DNA of 51,011 nucleotides from NCBI GenBank assembly GCA_020847755.1, contig JADLBK010000050.1:1-51011 (forward strand), written 5' to 3'. Positions 1 to 8,648 of the stretch are shown here, in pieces; positions within the stretch are counted from its first letter, which is position 1, and each line of letters begins with the position of its first letter. The stretch is from Flavobacteriales bacterium (lineage in GTDB: Bacteria > Bacteroidota > Bacteroidia > Flavobacteriales_F > PHOS-HE28). Under the pieces are notes generated by a model. It was not told the DNA's origin. It saw only the letters and a list, made by a program, of their open reading frames with translations, and made no database searches. The position numbers and the translations under genes were made by a program.

Positions 1-482
1 GCGGTGAACGCGTGGATTGGCAGGCGGCCTATGTGGACGATGCGACCACGATCAGCAATCACAAGGCCGTCTCCCGCGATCAATTCCTACGCGCCATCGA
101 GACCAACCTCTTCCTGCTCCAACGTGATGGCGTGAAGGCCGTGCTCTGCCTTCAACCGATGCTCGTGCTCCGCGATACGGCGCTGCTGGCCGCCGAGGAG
201 CGCGCCTTCCTTCACGAGGACCCGAACGTGAAAGTGCTTCATCCCATCGTGCTGGACGAACTGAAGGAGGTGGCGCAACGCTGGCGCGTACCCCTGGTCG
301 ATCTCAATGTGACGTTCAACGACCCGGTCCATAAGGGAAGACAGCTCCTGATCGACTACTGCCACCTGAACGGATCCGGAGGGGAGGTCTGCGCTCAAGC
401 CCTCCTTCCCGTGGTCCAGGTGCTGCTTCGACCGACCGTGGCGGATAGCAGTGTTACAGCACCTGCAGGATCAGGCACTTGA
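1..482 (+). CDS. SGNH/GDSL-type hydrolase-like protein, C-terminal fragment (5' end outside window)
   Basis: ORF open from near the window edge; C-terminal LIDYCHLNGSGGEVCAQAL resembles the D-x-x-H block of SGNH hydrolases; resembles the complete SGNH-like ORF at 32503. Confidence 0.5.
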   Translation, partial: GERVDWQAAYVDDATTISNHKAVSRDQFLRAIETNLFLLQRDGVKAVLCLQPMLVLRDTALLAAEERAFLHEDPNVKVLHPIVLDELKEVAQRWRVPLVDLNVTFNDPVHKGRQLLIDYCHLNGSGGEVCAQALLPVVQVLLRPTVADSSVTAPAGSGT

Positions 483-1626
483 GGTAGAGGCTTTCCGGTA
501 TGCTCCAATGCACCGGATGGTCCGGGGGTTGCGTACCGTAGTGGACCTCCCGCAGGTGGCGACGCGCATCCTTGGCGGCATCCGCGACCATGGCCCGGAA
601 CAGGTCCGGGGTCATGTGCTGGCTGCAACTGCAGGTGACCAGGAACCCTCCGCGCGGAAGGCATTTCATGGCCCGCAGGTTGATCTCCTTGTAGCCCCGC
701 GTTGCGCCGGCGACCGTCGCACGGCTTTTCGCAAAGGCCGGTGGATCGAGCACGACCACATCCCACGTTCGGCCTGAACGACCGGCCTCGGCCAGGTGGT
801 CGAACACATTCGCCTCCCGGAACGAACAACGGTCGGTCAAGCCGTTCAACTCGGCATTGTCCACCGCCGCCCGGATGGCTGAGGGGCTGATGTCGAGGCC
901 CTCCACCCGCTTCGCGCCGTAGTGTGCGGCATGCAGGGCGAAGCCCCCCGTGTGGGTGAAGCAATCCAGCACATCCGCTCCTTCGACGACCGGAGCGATC
1001 GCGGCATGGTTGACGCGCTGATCGAGGAAGTGGCCCGTCTTCTGTCCCTCCGCCACATCCACGATCACCTTCAATCCGTTCTCCATGATCGGGAAGCGCG
1101 TCGTGAACGTGTCCCCGAGGAATCCCCTGATCGGTCGCAGACCTTCCTTTTCACGGATGGGCACGTCATTGCGCTCGTAGAACCGAGTCACACCGGTCAC
1201 CTCGCGGAGGGCCTCCACCAGGCTGTGCTTCCAGCGGTCCATGCCCAGGCTCAGCGTCTGTAGCACGATCGTGTCCTCGAACTTATCGGCCACACAGGCC
1301 GGCAGGCCATCCGATTCGCCGAAGATCACCCGGCAGGACGTGGTATCGACCATCCGCCGGCGAAAGGCCCATGCCTCCCTCACCTTCCGAAGGAAGAAGG
1401 CATCGTCGATCGGCTCGTCCAGGTCGGCGGTCAGGATGCGGACCTGGATCTTGCTGGCCGGGTTGAAATACCCCTGACCGATCGGGCGCCTGCGGTCATC
1501 GAAGACCTGCACCACATCGCCCGGCTTGGGATCGCCCTCCACGCGCACCACCTGGTTGTCGAAGATCCACGGATGGCCGTTGCGGACCCGGTCGCGTGGG
1601 TCGCGGATGATGGTACGATGGCGCAT
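454..1626 (-). CDS. rlmI: Class I SAM-dependent rRNA methyltransferase, RlmI-like (PUA + methyltransferase)
   Basis: 390 aa; N-terminal RDPRDRVRNGHPWIFDNQV (PUA), then VLDCFTHTGGFALHAA and VVLDPPAFAKS motifs typical of RlmI/YccW. Confidence 0.85.
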   Translation of the reverse strand: MRHRTIIRDPRDRVRNGHPWIFDNQVVRVEGDPKPGDVVQVFDDRRRPIGQGYFNPASKIQVRILTADLDEPIDDAFFLRKVREAWAFRRRMVDTTSCRVIFGESDGLPACVADKFEDTIVLQTLSLGMDRWKHSLVEALREVTGVTRFYERNDVPIREKEGLRPIRGFLGDTFTTRFPIMENGLKVIVDVAEGQKTGHFLDQRVNHAAIAPVVEGADVLDCFTHTGGFALHAAHYGAKRVEGLDISPSAIRAAVDNAELNGLTDRCSFREANVFDHLAEAGRSGRTWDVVVLDPPAFAKSRATVAGATRGYKEINLRAMKCLPRGGFLVTCSCSQHMTPDLFRAMVADAAKDARRHLREVHYGTQPPDHPVHWSIPESLYLKCLILQVL

Positions 1627-1666
1627 GCAGGGCGCAAGGTAGATGCTGGTCGGAGCAGCGTTCTGT

Positions 1667-1697
1667 CGACATATGTATGGCCAACCATACGTTTCGT
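1667..1697. repeat. Palindrome copy 1 (diverged): ATGTATGG-CCAA-CCATACGT
   Basis: Inverted repeat arms at 1673-1680 and 1685-1692; related to the three copies downstream. Confidence 0.75.
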
Positions 1698-1826
1698 CGT
1701 TCAGCCATGACCGCGGTGCGGTGACGGCTTCGGGCCTTCCACGTCTTCCCTCTGATGTTCTGACTAGTCAGGTTGTTTCTCCCCGGTCGTCCAGGCCGCT
1801 CAGTTGTACCTGTCCGTAGCGGGAAG

Positions 1827-1844
1827 TATGTATGGCCATACATA
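1827..1844. repeat. Palindrome copy 2: TATGTATGGCCATACATA
   Basis: Perfect 18-bp palindrome centred on GGCC (1834-1837). Confidence 0.9.
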
Positions 1845-1967
1845 TGTTCAGCGTACTTCAGACCAAGGTGAGAACATCGGTTGTCGGAACAATTCGCTTC
1901 AGCATCAGTCCTTTAAATCACCTCGACCCGTCCTGCTTCGCCGATCTACTGCCCTGACCACTTGTCA

Positions 1968-1995
1968 AAACATATGTATGGCCATACATGTGTTT
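1968..1995. repeat. Palindrome copy 3: AAACATATGTATGGCCATACATGTGTTT
   Basis: 28-bp dyad with a single non-Watson-Crick (T/G) position. Confidence 0.9.
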
Positions 1996-2124
1996 CGGCC
2001 CTCTTCGAGTGCAAGGAGCCCTAACGCCCCGAGAGCGCGCAGCCTCCGATCTGCTGAGGCCCAGCTGATCACCACCGAAGCTCGTATCTGATCCGGATCC
2101 GCGAACGCCGTGTTCTCCCCCTCG

Positions 2125-2150
2125 AAAGCATGTATGGCCATACATGCTTT
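2125..2150. repeat. Palindrome copy 4: AAAGCATGTATGGCCATACATGCTTT
   Basis: Perfect 26-bp palindrome. Confidence 0.95.
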
Positions 2151-2231
2151 TGCCAGCGCATCCGACCCTCAGCCAGTTCCCCGCCAGCCCCGAACTTCGC
2201 CACCTCAACCGCCAACAACGCGGTGTGCATC

Positions 2232-3401
2232 ATGGACAGCTCGATGGACGTGGCGGTGATCGGGGCCGGGGCGATGGGCAGCGGCATCGCGCAGGTGGCT
2301 GCTCAGGCGGGTCATCCGGTGCTGATGATGGATGCGCGGCCAGGGGCGGCGCAACGCGCCGTGGACGCCGTACGGACCACGCTCGGCAAGCTGGCCGAGA
2401 AAGGACGGCTCACTTCCGCCGAGGCCGCTGAGGCCGGTGCGCGCCTGCGGGCCGTGGGCTCCGTGGACGATCTCACCGGTTCGCGCCTGGTCATCGAGGC
2501 CATCGTCGAGGATCTCCCGGTCAAGCGCGGGTTGTTCACCGAACTCGAGTCCGTGGTCGGCACCGACTGCGTAATGGCCACGAACACCAGCAGCCTCAGC
2601 GTGACGGCCATCGCTGGGGCGTGCGCCCATCCCGAACGGATCATCGGCCTGCACTTCTTCAACCCCGCTCCACTGATGCCCCTGGTGGAGGTGGTGCCCG
2701 GCCTGGCCACCGCTCCGGGGCTGGCCGAGCGATGCAGCATGTGGATGAAGCAGTGGAGCAAGGTCCCGGTGCTGTGCAAGGACACCCCAGGCTTCATCGT
2801 CAACAGGGTGGCTCGACCGTTCTACGGCGAGGCCCTGCGCATCTATGAGGAGGGCCTGGCCGACATGGCCACCATCGACCACGCCATGCGCACGGTCGGT
2901 GGCTTCCGCATGGGGCCTTTCGAGCTGATGGACCTCATCGGCAACGACGTCAACTTCGCCGTCACCCGCAGCGTGTTCGAGGCCTTCTTCTTTGATCCCC
3001 GCTACCGGCCGAGCCTCACCCAGCAGCGCCAGGTGGAGAGCGGTCGGCTGGGGAGGAAGTCCGGTCGCGGGTACTACGACCACAGTAACGGATCGCTGCC
3101 TCCCACACCCAAGAACGACCCGGAACTGCTGGACATGATCTACCGCAGGATCCTCGTGATGCTCATCAACGAGGCTGCGGATGCCCTCTACCTGGGCATC
3201 GCCGACCGGGATGCCTTGGAACTGGCCATGACCAAGGGGGTCAATTACCCGAAGGGCCTGCTGAGGTGGGCGGATGAATTCGGTCTTGAACGATGCCTGT
3301 CCGCATTGCAGGACCTGCAGGCCGAATATGGAGAGGACCGCTATCGACCTTCACCCCTGCTGCGCAGGATGGTCCGCGAGGGAAGGCTGTTCCACGGGTG
3401 A
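2232..3401 (+). CDS. 3-hydroxyacyl-CoA / 3-hydroxybutyryl-CoA dehydrogenase
   Basis: MDSSMDVAVIGAGAMGSGIAQVAAQAGH Rossmann motif; IGLHFFNPAPLMPLVEVV and KDTPGFIVNR motifs. The track start at 2130 lies inside palindrome copy 4, so the start is set at ATG 2232. Confidence 0.85.
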   Translation: MDSSMDVAVIGAGAMGSGIAQVAAQAGHPVLMMDARPGAAQRAVDAVRTTLGKLAEKGRLTSAEAAEAGARLRAVGSVDDLTGSRLVIEAIVEDLPVKRGLFTELESVVGTDCVMATNTSSLSVTAIAGACAHPERIIGLHFFNPAPLMPLVEVVPGLATAPGLAERCSMWMKQWSKVPVLCKDTPGFIVNRVARPFYGEALRIYEEGLADMATIDHAMRTVGGFRMGPFELMDLIGNDVNFAVTRSVFEAFFFDPRYRPSLTQQRQVESGRLGRKSGRGYYDHSNGSLPPTPKNDPELLDMIYRRILVMLINEAADALYLGIADRDALELAMTKGVNYPKGLLRWADEFGLERCLSALQDLQAEYGEDRYRPSPLLRRMVREGRLFHG

Positions 3402-3451
3402 TCCGACACCGGTCCGTCGGTAATTTATTCTCCATGGCAACTTTCGGTGGC

Positions 3452-3459
3452 TACATTTG
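3452..3459 (+). promoter_or_regulatory. TACATTTG, matches the Bacteroidota -7 element TAnnTTTG
   Basis: Exact TAnnTTTG upstream of the YceI-family gene. Confidence 0.5.
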
Positions 3460-3486
3460 CCGCCCCAAACACCAACGACAGATCCC

Positions 3487-4116
3487 ATGAAGCTCCATTT
3501 GTTCAGCGCCACCGGCTTGGTGGCCCTCACGCTCGCCTCCTGTGGCGGCGGCGGAAGCACCGAAGGCCAAGGCACGATCGACAGCACGGCCGCGATGGCG
3601 GCCAAGGAAGTGACCTACGCCTTGGACGTTGCGGCCAGCAAGCTCACCTGGAAAGGGGTGATGATCGGCGTGAAGTACCACGAAGGGACCATGGCCTTCA
3701 CCGAGGGCAGCTTCACGGCAAAGGGTGGCCAGCTCGTCACCGGTGGCTTTGTGGTGGACATGAAGAGCATGGTGCCTCTCGATACCAACTACAACAAGGA
3801 CTACACCAAGGAGAAGCTCACCGGTCACCTGGCCAGCCCTGACTTCTTCGCGGTCGACAGCTTTCCGACCGCCAGCTTCAAGGTGACCTCGGTGAGCGGC
3901 AATTCCGCCACCGGTGAGTTGAACGTGCGTGGTCGCATCGGCACCGAAACGGTGACCGACATCGTGATCAGCGAGGAGAACGGCATGGCCAACGCCAGCG
4001 GCAAGCTGGTGTTCAACCGCCAGAAGTACGGCGTGTCCTGGGCCAACCCGATGAAGGACATGGTGCTCAGCGACGACATCGAGATCGTGGTGTCGCTGGT
4101 GGGCAAGGCGCAGTAA
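3487..4116 (+). CDS. YceI-family lipoprotein
   Basis: Lipobox-like LVALTLASC signal; YALDVAASKLTWKGVMIGVKYHEGTMAFTEGSF; internal start MKLHLF at 3487. Confidence 0.8.
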   Translation: MKLHLFSATGLVALTLASCGGGGSTEGQGTIDSTAAMAAKEVTYALDVAASKLTWKGVMIGVKYHEGTMAFTEGSFTAKGGQLVTGGFVVDMKSMVPLDTNYNKDYTKEKLTGHLASPDFFAVDSFPTASFKVTSVSGNSATGELNVRGRIGTETVTDIVISEENGMANASGKLVFNRQKYGVSWANPMKDMVLSDDIEIVVSLVGKAQ

Positions 4117-4134
4117 GCTCGTGCGGAGGTGTGC

Positions 4135-4160
4135 GGAAGGCGACCCCCGGGTCGCCTTCC
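4135..4160. terminator. Bidirectional hairpin between convergent genes
   Basis: GGAAGGCGACCC-CC-GGGTCGCCTTCC, 12-bp perfect stem between YceI and DUF2461 genes. Confidence 0.75.
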
Positions 4161-4166
4161 TTCGTT

Positions 4167-4829
4167 TCAGGCCTTGCCCAGTAGGAGATCGTTCAAGGGC
4201 CGCATGGCCGTGTAGTGCTCCATCATCACGTCGGCCAGGTCGGGCGAGGTGACCTTGGACGCGGGCAGCTCGGCGCACCAGTAGAACTGTTTGTTGTAGA
4301 GCAGCGGTTCACGTTCGGCCGCTTGGCGCAGGTCGGGGGGAAGCACCTTGTTCCGCTCCCCGAGCACCGTTCCGAACCGGCTGGTGAACGGCTTGGCCGT
4401 GTACAGTGATCGAAAGATGGCCGGCCTGGCGGCGATCCGTTCGCGGATCGCGAGCAGTGCCGCCTTCTCCGGCTGGTAGCTGCCCCCGTAGATCGCCACT
4501 TTCTCCGGACCCAGCTCGATGTACATGCCGGGGACACCATGGTCCTTGCGCCCGGCCGCGGAGATGATCGCTGAGCAGGCCAGCTTGTAGGGCGCCTTGT
4601 CCCTGCTGAAGCGCACGTCCCGATGGATGCGGAAGATCGCTTCCTGCGGGGTGATCCGGACCCGCTTGTCCACAGCGCCCACCCGGGCGATCAATTCGCC
4701 GACGAACGCCGTGAACGGCTCCTTCACGCTGACTTCGTAGCGCTTGCGCTGCCCGTCGAACCACTCCTTGTTGTTATGGGCCGCAAGCTCCTTGAAGAAC
4801 CGGTTGAAGTCGGGGCCGAACCACGCCAT
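4167..4829 (-). CDS. DUF2461 / TIGR02453-family protein
   Basis: 220 aa; FFKELAAHNNKEWFDGQRKRYE...RIHRDVRFSRDKAPYK...YIELGP signatures. Confidence 0.8.
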   Translation of the reverse strand: MAWFGPDFNRFFKELAAHNNKEWFDGQRKRYEVSVKEPFTAFVGELIARVGAVDKRVRITPQEAIFRIHRDVRFSRDKAPYKLACSAIISAAGRKDHGVPGMYIELGPEKVAIYGGSYQPEKAALLAIRERIAARPAIFRSLYTAKPFTSRFGTVLGERNKVLPPDLRQAAEREPLLYNKQFYWCAELPASKVTSPDLADVMMEHYTAMRPLNDLLLGKA

Positions 4830-4859
4830 GGCTGCCTATTTTGCGCGGAAGTTAACCCG

Positions 4860-5396
4860 ATGCCCATGCCCACGGCCGCCCGCAGGACCCGCGCACCTGA
4901 ACTGTTCGCCCCGCTTCACGTCGTGGCGGTGGACGGTCCGCTCGGCAAGGTCTTTCTGGAGAGCGATGGCGCGTTGATCACCCGTGTCTCCTTCGATGCC
5001 ATCACGGGCAATCGCAGCAAAACCCCTCCCCTGCTGACCGAGGCTGCGCGCCAGGTGGACCACTACTTCGCGGGAAAGCGGCGGACCTTCGAGCTGCCCC
5101 TGCAGCGGCTCGGCACCCGCTTCCAACGGCTGGTCTGGGCCGCGATCGACGACATCCCCTATGGGCGCACGCTGACGTACCAGGCCATCGGGGAGCGCAT
5201 CGGTGGCCGCGCCCTGGGCCGCACTGTGGGCCACGCCTGCGGCAGCAACCCGCTGCCCATCCTGGTGCCCTGCCACCGGGTGATCGCCAGCGACGGCCTC
5301 CTTACCGGTTACGTGGGTGGGCTCTGGCGCAAGAAATGGCTGCTGGAGCATGAAGGGGCCCTGCCCAAGGAGCTCTTTCCCGACCCACCCCGCTGA
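4860..5396 (+). CDS. ogt: Methylated-DNA--[protein]-cysteine S-methyltransferase
   Basis: Active site ILVPCHRVIASDG, PYGRTLTYQAIGERIG; internal start at 4860. Confidence 0.85.
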   Translation: MPMPTAARRTRAPELFAPLHVVAVDGPLGKVFLESDGALITRVSFDAITGNRSKTPPLLTEAARQVDHYFAGKRRTFELPLQRLGTRFQRLVWAAIDDIPYGRTLTYQAIGERIGGRALGRTVGHACGSNPLPILVPCHRVIASDGLLTGYVGGLWRKKWLLEHEGALPKELFPDPPR

Positions 5397-5455
5397 CCCG
5401 CCCGGGCCGTTAACGTTTTTTCGCTCACCTCCCGAAGCCCCCACGCGTGGCCGGA

Positions 5456-5463
5456 TATTTTTG
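5456..5463 (+). promoter_or_regulatory. TATTTTTG -7-like element
   Basis: Exact TAnnTTTG 10 nt before the gldA start codon. Confidence 0.45.
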
Positions 5464-5473
5464 CGCCGCTGCC

Positions 5474-6397
5474 ATGGACATCCGCATCGAAGGCCTCACC
5501 AAGCACTACGGCCCGCAGGCCGCGGTGGATGGCATCAGCTTCGTGGTCCGTCCCGGCGAGGTGCTCGGTTTCCTGGGTCCGAACGGCGCCGGGAAATCCA
5601 CCACCATGAAAATGATCTGCGGCCTGCTCGCCCCGGATGCGGGCGCCATCCATGTCGGCGGCCGTTCGGTGTTGAGCGAGCTCCAGGCCGTGCGTCGGCA
5701 CATCGGCTATCTGCCCGAGAACAACCCGCTTTACGAGGACATGCCCGTGCTCGACCACCTGCGCTTCGCGGCACGCTTGCAGGGCCTTTCCGAGGGCCGG
5801 ATCCGCGAGCGCCTGGCCGAGATGGTGCGCGTGTGCGGTCTCGACGCCGAGAAACACAAGCGCGTGGGCGAGCTCAGCAAGGGCTACCGCCAGCGTGTCG
5901 GGCTCGCACAGGCGATGGTGCACGATCCGGAGGTGCTCATCCTGGACGAGCCCACCACCGGCCTGGACCCCAACCAGATCGTGGAGATCAGGGAGCTGAT
6001 CAAGGAAGTGGGACGGGCCAAGACGGTCATCTTCAGCACACACATCCTGCCCGAAGTGGAGGCCACGTGCGATCGCATCCTCATCATCAACAAAGGACGG
6101 ATCGTGGCCGACGGCACCCCTGCCGACCTGCGGCGCCAGGCCCAAGGCCGGCCCTTGGTGCGTGTGCGGATCGAGGACGCTCCGTCAGGCGCTCCGCCCG
6201 AGGCCCTGCGCGAGCTGCCCGGCGTGGAAGGACTGGACCTCACCCCTGACGGAGCCTACCTGCTGCAGGCCGCCGTTGGAGCCCATATCGCCCGCCCCAT
6301 CTACCGCCTCTGCGTCGACCGGGGCTGGACCCTCACCGAACTGCATTCCCCGGGCTCGCGCCTCGAGGATGTCTTCCGCGACCTTACGCTGAACTGA
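5474..6397 (+). CDS. gldA: Gliding motility ABC transporter ATP-binding subunit GldA
   Basis: Walker A GPNGAGKST, LSKGYRQRVGLAQA, LILDEPTTGLD; followed by gldF and gldG. Confidence 0.85.
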   Translation: MDIRIEGLTKHYGPQAAVDGISFVVRPGEVLGFLGPNGAGKSTTMKMICGLLAPDAGAIHVGGRSVLSELQAVRRHIGYLPENNPLYEDMPVLDHLRFAARLQGLSEGRIRERLAEMVRVCGLDAEKHKRVGELSKGYRQRVGLAQAMVHDPEVLILDEPTTGLDPNQIVEIRELIKEVGRAKTVIFSTHILPEVEATCDRILIINKGRIVADGTPADLRRQAQGRPLVRVRIEDAPSGAPPEALRELPGVEGLDLTPDGAYLLQAAVGAHIARPIYRLCVDRGWTLTELHSPGSRLEDVFRDLTLN

Positions 6398-6403
6398 ACG
6401 ACC

Positions 6404-7129
6404 GTGCGCACGACCTGGACCATCGCCCGCCGGGAGCTCGCCTCCTTCTTCGACTCCCTCATGGCCTATATCCTGCTGGTGGTCTTCCTGGGCATCAGCG
6501 GCTTCTTCACCTGGTGGTTCGGCGCGGATGTGTTCATGCAGGGCCAGGCCGACCTCGGCAGCTTCTTCAACATCGCCTACTGGACGCTCTTTTTCTTCAT
6601 CCCCGCCCTCACCATGCGCACCCTGGCCGAGGAACGCCGCACCGGGACCCTCGACCTGCTGCTCACCAAGGCCGTCACCGACTGGCAGGTGGTGCTCGGC
6701 AAGTTCACCTCCTGCCTGCTGCTCATCGCGGTGGCCCTCCTGTGCACGCTCCCCTACTACATCACCGTGGCCCGCATCGGGCCCATCGACCATGGCGCCG
6801 CCATCTGCGGCTACCTGGCGCTCCTCCTGATGAGCGCCAGCTACATCGGCGTCGGTGTCTTCGCCAGCTCGATCACCAACAATCAGCTCATTGCCTTCCT
6901 CATCGCGCTGGTCATCGGCGCCTGTTTCCATCTCTTCTTCGGCATCGTGGCCGCATCGCTCACCGGCCCCGTGGGACGCGTGTTCGACTTCCTTGGGATG
7001 GGCGTTCATTTCGACTCCATGTCGCGCGGCGTGGTGGACAGCCGCGATGTGCTCTATTTCCTGAGCATCGCCACCGCCGGACTGGTGGGCGCCGAACTTC
7101 AACTGGCCAAACGCGGACTGCAGCGCTGA
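6404..7129 (+). CDS. gldF: Gliding motility ABC transporter permease GldF
   Basis: 241 aa ABC-2 type permease; gene order gldA-gldF-gldG. Confidence 0.85.
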   Translation: MRTTWTIARRELASFFDSLMAYILLVVFLGISGFFTWWFGADVFMQGQADLGSFFNIAYWTLFFFIPALTMRTLAEERRTGTLDLLLTKAVTDWQVVLGKFTSCLLLIAVALLCTLPYYITVARIGPIDHGAAICGYLALLLMSASYIGVGVFASSITNNQLIAFLIALVIGACFHLFFGIVAASLTGPVGRVFDFLGMGVHFDSMSRGVVDSRDVLYFLSIATAGLVGAELQLAKRGLQR

Positions 7130-7133
7130 TGCC

Positions 7134-8648
7134 ATGAGGACCAAGGCCACCATGCTCCGCTTCGGGCTGCTCTTCGCCGCCCTGCTGGTGCTGCTCAACC
7201 TCGTCGGATCGCGCTTCCACGTCCGCCTCGACCTCACCGGCGACCAGCGCTATACGCTCAGCAAGGCCACGCGCGACATCCTGAAGGACATGCCCGAGGC
7301 CGCCACCATCACCGGATACTTCACCGAGGAGCTGCCGCCCGACCTGGCCGTGGCCCGCGATGAGTTCCGCGATCTGCTGGTGGAGTACGCCGAACGCTCC
7401 GGCGGCAACGTGGTGTACGAGATGATCGACCCGGCCGCGGCCGACTCCCTCGAGCAGCAGGCCTTGGAGAGCGGCATCCGCCCCCTCCTGGTGAACACCC
7501 GGGAGAAGGACAAGGCCGAGCAGATCAAGGCCTTCATGGGCGCCGTCGTCCGCATGGGCGATCAGCAGGCCGTGATCCCCGTCGTACAACCAGGCTCACC
7601 CATGGAATGGGAGCTCAGCTCCCGCATCAAGGAGGTGAGCGTGCAGGAGAAGCCCGTGGTCGGCATCATGCAGGGCCATGGCGAACCCTCCGTGAACGCC
7701 ATGGCCCAGGCCATGCAGGGTCTCAGTGTCCTCTACAGTGTGGAGCCCATGGCCATCTATGACACGATGCCCGTGCATGGCCGCTTCCGCACCATCGCCA
7801 TCATCGACCCGGCGGATACCATCAGCCCCATGGCGCTCCAACGGCTGGAGGAGTTCATGGCCCGCGGTGGTGGGGTGGTCATCGCCTTCAGCAATGCCGC
7901 CGGCGACCTGCAACGTACACCGCTCGTGGAGCAGCGGACCACCGGCCTCGATGCATGGCTCGCCCGCCACGGCCTGCATGCCGAGCAGGATCTGGTGACC
8001 GACGCCCAATGCGGCCAGGTGCAGGTGATGCAGCAACGCGGCTTCTTCAACCTCCAGACGGCCATGGCCTTCCCCTACTTCCCCTTGGTGACCCGCTTCG
8101 GCGAGCACCCGGTGGCCTCGGGCCTCGAAGCCGTCGTCCTGCAGTTCGCCCGATCGTTCAGCGTCGTCGGCGACAGCACCTACCGCTACACCCCCTTGCT
8201 CACCACCAGCGACCGCACCGGCTCGGTGGCCCTGCCGCACGAGATCGACCTTCAGCGCCAATGGTCCGATGCGGACTTCACCCAGCCCCCCCGCCACCTC
8301 GCCTTCGCCATCGAAGGGCCCTTCGGCAATGGACCCGGCGCCCGGCTCGTGGTGATCGGCAGCGGCAACTTCGCGGTCGGCGCGGAAGGCGGCCAGCTGA
8401 ACCCGGACAACGTGAACCTGCTGGTGAACGCCGTGGACTGGGTCAGTGACCAGACCGGACTGATCGATCTGCGCGGCAAAGGCGTGAACTACCGACCCAT
8501 CGAGGAACTGAGCGAGGCCGAGCGCAGCACGCTCAAGTGGTCCAACCTGCTGCTGCCCATCCTGCTCGTGATCGCCGGCGGCGTGCTGCGCATGCAGTGG
8601 CGCCGGCGCCAACGAAAGGCCCGAACGGCCCCCGGCCATGTGGAGTAA
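7134..8648 (+). CDS. gldG: Gliding motility-associated ABC transporter substrate-binding protein GldG
   Basis: LNLVGSRFHVRLDLTGDQRYTLSKATRDIL; position after gldF. Confidence 0.85.
   Translation: MRTKATMLRFGLLFAALLVLLNLVGSRFHVRLDLTGDQRYTLSKATRDILKDMPEAATITGYFTEELPPDLAVARDEFRDLLVEYAERSGGNVVYEMIDPAAADSLEQQALESGIRPLLVNTREKDKAEQIKAFMGAVVRMGDQQAVIPVVQPGSPMEWELSSRIKEVSVQEKPVVGIMQGHGEPSVNAMAQAMQGLSVLYSVEPMAIYDTMPVHGRFRTIAIIDPADTISPMALQRLEEFMARGGGVVIAFSNAAGDLQRTPLVEQRTTGLDAWLARHGLHAEQDLVTDAQCGQVQVMQQRGFFNLQTAMAFPYFPLVTRFGEHPVASGLEAVVLQFARSFSVVGDSTYRYTPLLTTSDRTGSVALPHEIDLQRQWSDADFTQPPRHLAFAIEGPFGNGPGARLVVIGSGNFAVGAEGGQLNPDNVNLLVNAVDWVSDQTGLIDLRGKGVNYRPIEELSEAERSTLKWSNLLLPILLVIAGGVLRMQWRRRQRKARTAPGHVE

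Noticed and set aside
395-964. Minus-strand 189-aa ORF (MLHPHGGLRPACRTLRR...) in the rlmI region
   Set aside because: Alternative frame of the same strand as rlmI; Arg/Pro/Gly-rich out-of-frame translation without domain support.
1667-2152. CRISPR array or integron attC array
   Set aside because: Only four copies, repeats are self-palindromic with variable arms, spacers are ~120-130 bp, no cas genes; no GTTRRRY/RYYYAAC attC core and no integrase adjacent.
2130-2231. Extended start of the 3-hydroxyacyl-CoA dehydrogenase (MYGHTCFCQRI...)
   Set aside because: The upstream ATG is inside palindrome copy 4; the Rossmann motif begins right after ATG 2232. Several other track ORFs starting MYGHT are the same artefact, because the palindrome reads MYGHT on both strands.
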